A DNA stretch of 9,939 bases. It comes from Spirochaetales bacterium. GTDB lineage: Bacteria > Spirochaetota > Spirochaetia > DTKZ01. Where the stretch lies: the NCBI GenBank assembly GCA_031266855.1, contig JAISAF010000140.1, positions 1 through 9,939 of the forward strand, in the 5' to 3' direction. Position 1 is the stretch's first letter. Each line of letters opens with the position of its first letter. The position numbers and the translations under genes were made by a program. Below are positions 6,768-9,939 of the stretch, in pieces. The notes under the pieces are model-generated. The model was not told the origin of the DNA. It ran no database searches and saw nothing but the letters and a program-made list of their open reading frames with translations.

Positions 6768-6884
6768 GGGAAGCTCTAAAAACTTTCACTTTGTAATTTC
6801 CGGTTCTAAAGGAAAAAATTGCTGTGAAAACAGCAATTTTTTCCTGTGCGTAATATCAGCAATGGAAAGTTTTTAGAGGTTCCC
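6768..6884. mobile_element. Small nested palindromic element C (MITE-like)
   Basis: GGGAAGCTCTAAAAACTTTC (6768-6787) is matched by the reverse complement of 6865-6884 with one mismatch in 20. Inside is a second perfect hairpin (6811-6844). The whole 117 bp could fold as one structure. There is no ORF. The CTCTAAAAA motif resembles the right end of element B (CTCTAAAAATT), which may hint at related ends. No target duplication was recognised. Confidence 0.5.
6811..6844. terminator. Possible bidirectional terminator hairpin, GAAA tetraloop
   Basis: The arms are GGAAAAAATTGCTGT (6811-6825) and its exact complement (6830-6844), 15 bp, closed by GAAA, a stable GNRA loop. A-runs precede and T-runs follow on both strands, the layout expected of a two-way intrinsic terminator. 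On the minus strand it lies about 215 bp beyond the PC4-like gene. The T-run is part of the stem and ends CC, so termination is only likely, not sure. Confidence 0.4.
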
Positions 6885-6987
6885 CCGGATTTCCGGCTGC
6901 GGAAATCCGCGGACCGTCTTCGGCCCGGCCTTTCCCGGTTCCGGCTGCCGCACCCAGGGGGTTTTCAAGATATTGAACAGGCTCTTA
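6885..6987. repeat. Repeat fragment with hairpin and an element A-type right end
   Basis: A hairpin CGGATTTCC/GGAAATCCG (6886-6894, 6901-6909) is followed by GC-rich sequence. It ends in ACCCAGGGGGTTTTCAAGAT and TATTGAACAGGCTCTTA. The last 35 bp closely match the right end of element A (3464-3498). No matching left end is clear, so this may be a truncated or chimeric element. Confidence 0.55.
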
Positions 6988-6998
6988 GGTCTTTTTTT

Positions 6999-7044
6999 GA
7001 CTTCTCCGGCTTTGCGGTGATTTTCTTTTCAAAGCATGCCGCTT
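6999..7044. repeat. Interspersed mosaic unit, copy 2
   Basis: Matches 642-688 along its length with one gap, sharing GGTGATTT and TTCAAAGCATGCCGCTT. It begins about 15 bp past the PC4-like stop codon on the minus strand. Confidence 0.6.
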
Positions 7045-7059
7045 TTTTTGTTTTATCCC

Positions 7060-7320
7060 TTACTCTTTGCCGTTTATCCAGTTCAGGATTTCTTCTTTGT
7101 GTTCGCTTAGAATTCCAAGAAGTTCGGTAAACTGTTCGGCGTGGAGAGTAACGCCTTTTGTACTGGGAAGCCATTTGCCGTCTTTGTCATAAAATTTCCG
7201 CACATCAAGGTAGCGCGAGTTTTTGTAACTTGACAGGTTCACAAAAACCGGCTCGCGGACAGTGGCCTTGCCGTCCGCGTCAATACCAATGATTCCAAGA
7301 GTTTTATTTTCGTCCGCCAT
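7060..7320 (-). CDS. PC4/YdbC-family single-stranded DNA-binding protein
   Basis: This 86-residue protein carries a transcriptional coactivator p15 (PC4) domain over about residues 25-82. Diagnostic segments are VFVNLSSYKNSRYLDVRKFY, W50-LPSTKG (Pro52, Lys55, Gly56) and GVTLHAEQFTELLGILSEH. The family folds as a curved beta sheet plus helix, dimerises and binds ssDNA or melted duplex with little sequence preference. Bacterial members such as lactococcal YdbC are small stand-alone proteins of about this length. ATG 7320 is preceded by AAGGAG 6 nt away, so the start is secure. It is isolated by repeat arrays on both sides (about 640 bp downstream, 330 bp upstream). Its precise role (transcription, repair or replication) cannot be read from the sequence. 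A link to the neighbouring hairpins is speculation. Confidence 0.9.
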   Translation of the reverse strand: MADENKTLGIIGIDADGKATVREPVFVNLSSYKNSRYLDVRKFYDKDGKWLPSTKGVTLHAEQFTELLGILSEHKEEILNWINGKE

Positions 7321-7326
7321 CAGATA

Positions 7327-7332
7327 CTCCTT
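7327..7332 (-). promoter_or_regulatory. Ribosome binding site of the PC4-like gene
   Basis: AAGGAG on the minus strand, 6 nt before ATG 7320. No convincing promoter was found in the next 60 bp upstream. Confidence 0.75.
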
Positions 7333-7410
7333 ATAATTGACTTATTCCGGTAAACTTCCGGTTCCGCGGTATACGCCGCGAATCCGCTATCAGCCCGCGT
7401 GTCCCGGCTG

Positions 7411-7501
7411 GCCCGCAAAATTGCGTATGCAATTTTGCGGGCCGCCTATGTATCCGTGTAGCCGCAACCCCCTGTATGCTGTGCATACAGGGGGTTGCGG
7501 C
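7411..7501. repeat. Two long perfect hairpins upstream of the PC4-like gene
   Basis: The first hairpin, 7411-7442, has the 14-bp arm GCCCGCAAAATTGC and loop GTAT. The second, 7461-7501, has the 19-bp arm GCCGCAACCCCCTGTATGC and loop TGT; one more A-T pair at 7460/7502 makes 20. Both are perfect. A weaker CGCGG/CCGCG pair lies at 7365-7380. They sit between the metallophosphoesterase stop and the PC4-like start, followed directly by R5. Confidence 0.85.
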
Positions 7502-7515
7502 TGACGCTGGGGCGC

Positions 7516-7611
7516 GCGCAAGGGATTGAAGCGGAAAGCCCACAGGATTTGCAGCGGCAAATCCGAGGACTTGCAGCGGAAAGCCCGGTCGCCGCGACGC
7601 GGCGATGCGCC
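7516..7611 (+). repeat. Modular hairpin repeat R5
   Basis: Same frame as R1 and R3: GCGCAAGGGATTGAAGCGGA, AAGCCCACAGG, a hairpin (GGATTTGC-AGCG-GCAAATCC, 7545-7564), GAGGACTTGCAGCGGAAAGC and CCGG. Its terminal palindrome is short and GC-only (CGCCGCG-A-CGCGGCG, 7590-7604) and lacks the T6/A6 stem base of R1-R4. It ends 44 bp past the metallophosphoesterase stop codon. Confidence 0.85.
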
Positions 7612-7654
7612 TGATCGCACATCCTGAATTTGGCCTAACAAACACCGCGTTCCT

Positions 7655-8755
7655 CTATTTCGCGAATTTGATGCGCACAATTTCCGGTGTTGATCCTATG
7701 CGCAGAGGCGGCCCCCACAGGCCATACCCGGATGTTACAATAATACTGGTAGAGCCTTTGCGCAGGAGGCCATAATCGATTTCGTACATGAAATACGTTA
7801 CCATGGTGACGGGCCAGAACTGTCCCGCGTGGGTATGCCCGGAAACCTGAAGGTCTATGCCGGCTTCCTGCGAGAGTTCAAGTTCGCGGGGCTGGTGATC
7901 CATCAGGATAAGGGGCTTCGTCCTGTCCAGGCCTTCCACAAGATCGGAAATACTTTTGCGGGCGCCGCCCCTGCGGTCATTCCGGCCGATGAGAGTGAAT
8001 CCGCCTGTTTCCACGGTTTCGTCAATAAGCATGCGAACGCCATCGGCGGCAAGAAGTTTCTGGAATTCGGGAACGTTTGCGCCGAAATACTCATGGTTGC
8101 CCGGAACCGCGAAAACTCCCAAAGGCGCTTTCAGGCGGCTCATCTCCTGGCTCATATTCTGATCGGTGTAGACGCTCATCGCATTATCAAGAATATCACC
8201 CGCCAGAAGGATCATATCGGGCTTTTGGGCCATAACCATATCCACCATTTCGCCTAAGCCTTTTTTCTGTATCATGCCTCCCAAATGGAGATCCGCGACA
8301 AGCACGATAGCCGGATCGCCCTGTATGGGTTTATCTGTTTGTATCGTATACGTGGTAACAACAGGCGTGCGCGCCCTCCATGTGCCGTAAACCAGAAGGA
8401 GCGCCACCACGGCAATAACGAAGGTTCCCGTAATGCCTGTGTAACGCGCGCCGGAAAAGTTTTTCGGCAGGAACCTGAAAAAACGGTTCGCGAGGCGGAC
8501 AAGATCGAAAAAAAGAAACAGAATCAGAAAGTAGGAAATAGCGGCAAGCCAGTAGGAACCGATGGTACTTAAAACACCCTCCGACCGGGTCCCAATGCCC
8601 CAGCGCACAATAATATACAAACAGGAAATAAACCAAAAAAGCGGCCAGTATATCAAAGCGGGAACACGCAGGCCCAGCGCGCGCAGATAAAAGCGGCCAT
8701 GCAGACCGATATAAAAACTGACAAGAATTACAACGCCAAACATGATAGAAAACAT
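7655..8755 (-). CDS. Membrane metallophosphoesterase with four N-terminal helices
   Basis: This is a 366-residue calcineurin-like metallophosphoesterase, probably bimetal, anchored in the inner membrane. Hydrophobic helices lie at about 1-19, 34-50, 64-86 and 109-126, followed by the catalytic domain. Metal-binding motifs in order are DLH (Asp155, His157), GD (Asp187), GNHE (Asn220, His221), the DHQP histidine (His287) and GHTHAGQ (His307, His309). The set is complete, and the C-terminal part resembles the YkuE/YaeI group. The substrate is unknown; some relatives act on lipid-linked pyrophosphates. With four helices the catalytic domain should be on the same side as the N-terminus. A GTG at 8791 would add 12 residues but has no ribosome binding site, while ATG 8755 has GGAGG 8 nt upstream, so 8755 is chosen. 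It appears monocistronic, with a hairpin-filled gap on each side. Confidence 0.9.
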   Translation of the reverse strand: MFSIMFGVVILVSFYIGLHGRFYLRALGLRVPALIYWPLFWFISCLYIIVRWGIGTRSEGVLSTIGSYWLAAISYFLILFLFFDLVRLANRFFRFLPKNFSGARYTGITGTFVIAVVALLLVYGTWRARTPVVTTYTIQTDKPIQGDPAIVLVADLHLGGMIQKKGLGEMVDMVMAQKPDMILLAGDILDNAMSVYTDQNMSQEMSRLKAPLGVFAVPGNHEYFGANVPEFQKLLAADGVRMLIDETVETGGFTLIGRNDRRGGARKSISDLVEGLDRTKPLILMDHQPRELELSQEAGIDLQVSGHTHAGQFWPVTMVTYFMYEIDYGLLRKGSTSIIVTSGYGLWGPPLRIGSTPEIVRIKFAK

Positions 8756-8763
8756 CAAAAAAA

Positions 8764-8768
8764 CCTCC
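8764..8768 (-). promoter_or_regulatory. Ribosome binding site deciding the metallophosphoesterase start
   Basis: GGAGG on the minus strand, 8 nt before ATG 8755. It would lie inside the coding sequence if GTG 8791 were used. Confidence 0.75.
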
Positions 8769-8830
8769 AGCAAATAACCCGCCGCCCGCACTGTGACGGG
8801 TAGCGGCCCGGAGCATCTAACTCCGTGTTA

Positions 8831-8839
8831 AATATACCA
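8831..8839 (-). promoter_or_regulatory. Candidate extended -10 promoter of the metallophosphoesterase
   Basis: TGGTATATT on the minus strand fits an extended -10 (TGn plus a near-consensus hexamer), about 75 bp before the ATG. No good -35 was found at 17-18 bp, which an extended -10 can tolerate. Confidence 0.4.
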
Positions 8840-9291
8840 TAGCGCCATGAAAAATAATAGACGCGAGAGTGCAGCAATTCCCGGTTTAGGCTCATATCAA
8901 AAACCATTAGCAGCTCATGTCCCGTCAGTGAAAAAAAAATGGGTTCTCCTCCCGAAGGGCGCCTGCGGCGACGCGGACTGCCTAAAGACAGTCCGCCTGA
9001 TTTTACGGTCATAGTGTTGTTCCCCGCGTCGGGCCTTGTCAGCTTAAATGAAAAACGCGTTTCCTGCGCTTTTTAGGGTCTCCATTTTTCTTCACTGACA
9101 CCCGCGCCTTCTTAAACAGATGCATGAGACAAATACAGATTGCTTTTTAAAGGGGTTACTGGTGGTAAAAACATCCAAATTGTAAACAAGTTGGATGTTT
9201 TCCTGATTTTGAAGGATACTTCTTTAAACTGAGAATTGCTGGCGAGAGTAACAGGATACATTATGGTGGGAATTGTATCGTTGTTGTTTTT
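8840..9291. other. Intergenic region with no supported gene
   Basis: It holds a hairpin at 8973-8996 (GCGGACTG/CAGTCCGC, 8-nt loop) and the terminator-like hairpin at 9168-9201. Otherwise I see nothing I can identify. An 85-codon minus frame (9012-8755) ends in TGATG overlapping the metallophosphoesterase start, but its arginine-rich start comes from hairpin sequence and the protein matches no family I know. Confidence 0.5.
9168..9201. terminator. Possible bidirectional terminator hairpin
   Basis: AAAACATCCAA (9168-9178) pairs with TTGGATGTTTT (9191-9201), and an inner TTGT/ACAA extends the stem past one mismatch. A-runs precede and T-runs follow on each strand. It lies about 280 bp downstream of the beta-propeller-repeat gene, far for its terminator but in the right gap. 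Confidence 0.4.
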
Positions 9292-9354
9292 GGGCGCATT
9301 TTTGGCCGCAGCCCGCGGCCCAAAGACCGGGTTTTCCGCTCCTATCCCTCGCGC
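9292..9354 (-). repeat. Modular hairpin repeat R6 (reverse, shortened)
   Basis: It begins GGGCGCATTTTTGG, as R2 does, with a GGCCGC/GCGGCC palindrome (9304-9309, 9315-9320). It then has GACCGGGTTTTCCGCTCCTA and TCCCTCGCGC. It is more diverged than R1-R5 and lacks the second half, but the order of conserved blocks is kept. Confidence 0.65.
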
Positions 9355-9364
9355 CGCCCAGCGG

Positions 9365-9454
9365 CGGGCAGAGAATTTGCTAACGCAAATTCTCTGCCCG
9401 TCCCCGCACTGCATAGTGCGGGGACGCGAACACACCCCCGGCGCTTCGCGCCGG
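9365..9454. repeat. Array of three abutting perfect hairpins
   Basis: The palindromes are 9365-9400 (16-bp arm CGGGCAGAGAATTTGC, loop TAAC), 9400-9425 (GTCCCCGCACT, loop GCAT) and 9438-9454 (CCGGCGC, loop TTC). The first two share a base at their junction. They begin 30 bp past the stop of the beta-propeller-repeat gene on the minus strand. Confidence 0.85.
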
Positions 9455-9483
9455 AACGATAGTGAAGTCCCGAAAAAACCCGC

Positions 9484-9939
9484 TTATTCGCTATATTTTA
9501 CAAGTACAACATTCTGGTTAGACGATGTCCCTGTAACCGTTACACTGTTGCCGTAGTCAAACGTCCCCGTACCGCCTTGATATCCCGCGGCGTATACATT
9601 GCCCGCGCCGCCTGTCGCCACGGAATTAAATATTGACTCGCCTGTACCTGCCGAAACGCTTCGCGCCCATTGTGCCGTACCCGATGAGCTGTATTTCACC
9701 AGTACAACATTAACGATAGAAGATGTCCCTGTGACCGTTATCCCGTTTCCGTAGTCAAAAGTACCCGTAGTCCTTTGATATCCCGTGGCGTATACATTAC
9801 CCGCGCTGTCAACCGTCACGGAACTAAACTGTGACTGGTTTGTATCCGCCGAAACGCTTCGCGCCCATTGCACCACGCCCGCTGAACTGTATTTCACAAG
9901 TACAGCGCCGCGCCCCGTGGCCGTTACACCACTATAAGT
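9484..9939 (-). CDS. SBBP/beta-propeller-repeat protein, N-terminus beyond window
   Basis: The minus frame is open from the right window edge to TAA at 9484-9486 (151 residues seen). It consists of the end of one unit, two full 66-residue units and a final VLVKYSE. Each unit contains VLVKYSS-G, QWARSVSA, AGNVYA-GY, GTFDYGN and VTVTGTSS, the pattern of SBBP/seven-bladed-propeller repeats common in surface or secreted proteins. A GTG codon at 9897 is not a real start, because upstream codons still read as repeat (YSGVTATGRGAVLVKYSS). The protein stops on the first strand of the next unit, as when propeller rings are closed by the N-terminus; that is inference. A signal peptide cannot be checked. 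No sorting signal is seen at the C-terminus. Biological role is unknown. Confidence 0.85.
   Translation of the reverse strand, partial: TYSGVTATGRGAVLVKYSSAGVVQWARSVSADTNQSQFSSVTVDSAGNVYATGYQRTTGTFDYGNGITVTGTSSIVNVVLVKYSSSGTAQWARSVSAGTGESIFNSVATGGAGNVYAAGYQGGTGTFDYGNSVTVTGTSSNQNVVLVKYSE
9508..9903 (-). repeat. Two tandem 198-bp coding repeats
   Basis: Units 9706-9903 and 9508-9705 each encode exactly 66 residues with no length change. They differ mainly in the TNQSQFSSVTVDS versus TGESIFNSVATGG segment and in the residues just before the next VLVKYS. The DNA is similar enough to permit recombination between units. Confidence 0.8.

Noticed and set aside
6385..6796. Overlapping small frames on both strands upstream of the reductase
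   Set aside because: They translate repeat R4 and the adjacent hairpins. The peptides match those from R2 because the DNA is repeated.
7411..7501. Integron attC-type sites
   Set aside because: Treponemes can carry integrons, but these stems are perfect, lack the bulges and GTTRRRY ends of attC, and no integrase or cassette layout is present.
8755..9012. 85-codon minus frame overlapping the metallophosphoesterase start by TGATG
   Set aside because: The overlap hints at translational coupling and there is a weak GGGGA upstream, but the protein is arginine-rich from hairpin sequence, matches nothing, and the best promoter lies inside it. Conservation in a relative would change this.
9112..9435. 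107-codon minus frame through R6 and the 9168 hairpin
   Set aside because: It spans several palindromes and has no recognisable domain.
689..9454. CRISPR array
   Set aside because: Repeats are far apart, in both orientations and mosaic, without regular spacers or cas genes.

Overview
The window looks like a spirochaete chromosome of the termite-gut Treponema type. This rests on a soluble multidomain hybrid kinase, a double-receiver regulator, a PC4-like ssDNA-binding protein, an Rpn-type nuclease, a 66-residue beta-propeller-repeat protein and gaps packed with palindromes. The family calls are firmer than the organism call, which is inference. No rRNA, tRNA or CRISPR array was seen.

All seven supported genes lie on the minus strand. 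In transcription order (right to left) they are: the C-terminal end of an SBBP/beta-propeller-repeat protein (9939-9484, truncated by the window); a four-helix membrane metallophosphoesterase (8755-7655); a PC4/YdbC-like ssDNA-binding protein (7320-7060); an IolS/YhdN-like aldo/keto reductase (6419-5430); a response regulator built as receiver, STAS-like middle and receiver (5166-3907); a cytoplasmic hybrid histidine kinase with PAS, HisKA, HATPase, two receivers and HPt (3268-812); and an Rpn/PDDEXK nuclease (508-1, truncated). The regulator and kinase are probably partners in a multistep phosphorelay. The other genes look like single transcription units.

The most unusual content is between the genes. 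Nearly every gap is built from short perfect hairpins with 1-5 nt loops. Six copies of one modular repeat (R1-R6; three per orientation) share a conserved frame containing AGCGGAAAGCCC, but the palindromes inside the frame differ between copies while staying self-complementary. Around them sit arrays of further hairpins, many with AATTGC/GCAATT cores. The roughly 640 bp between regulator and kinase is two abutting MITE-like elements with GAGACTGTTCAA-type inverted ends and TTA flanks. One end supplies the regulator's stop codon and another abuts the kinase's ribosome binding site. The whole resembles a mosaic, BIME-like repeat system. I do not know of a description of it and could not search for one.
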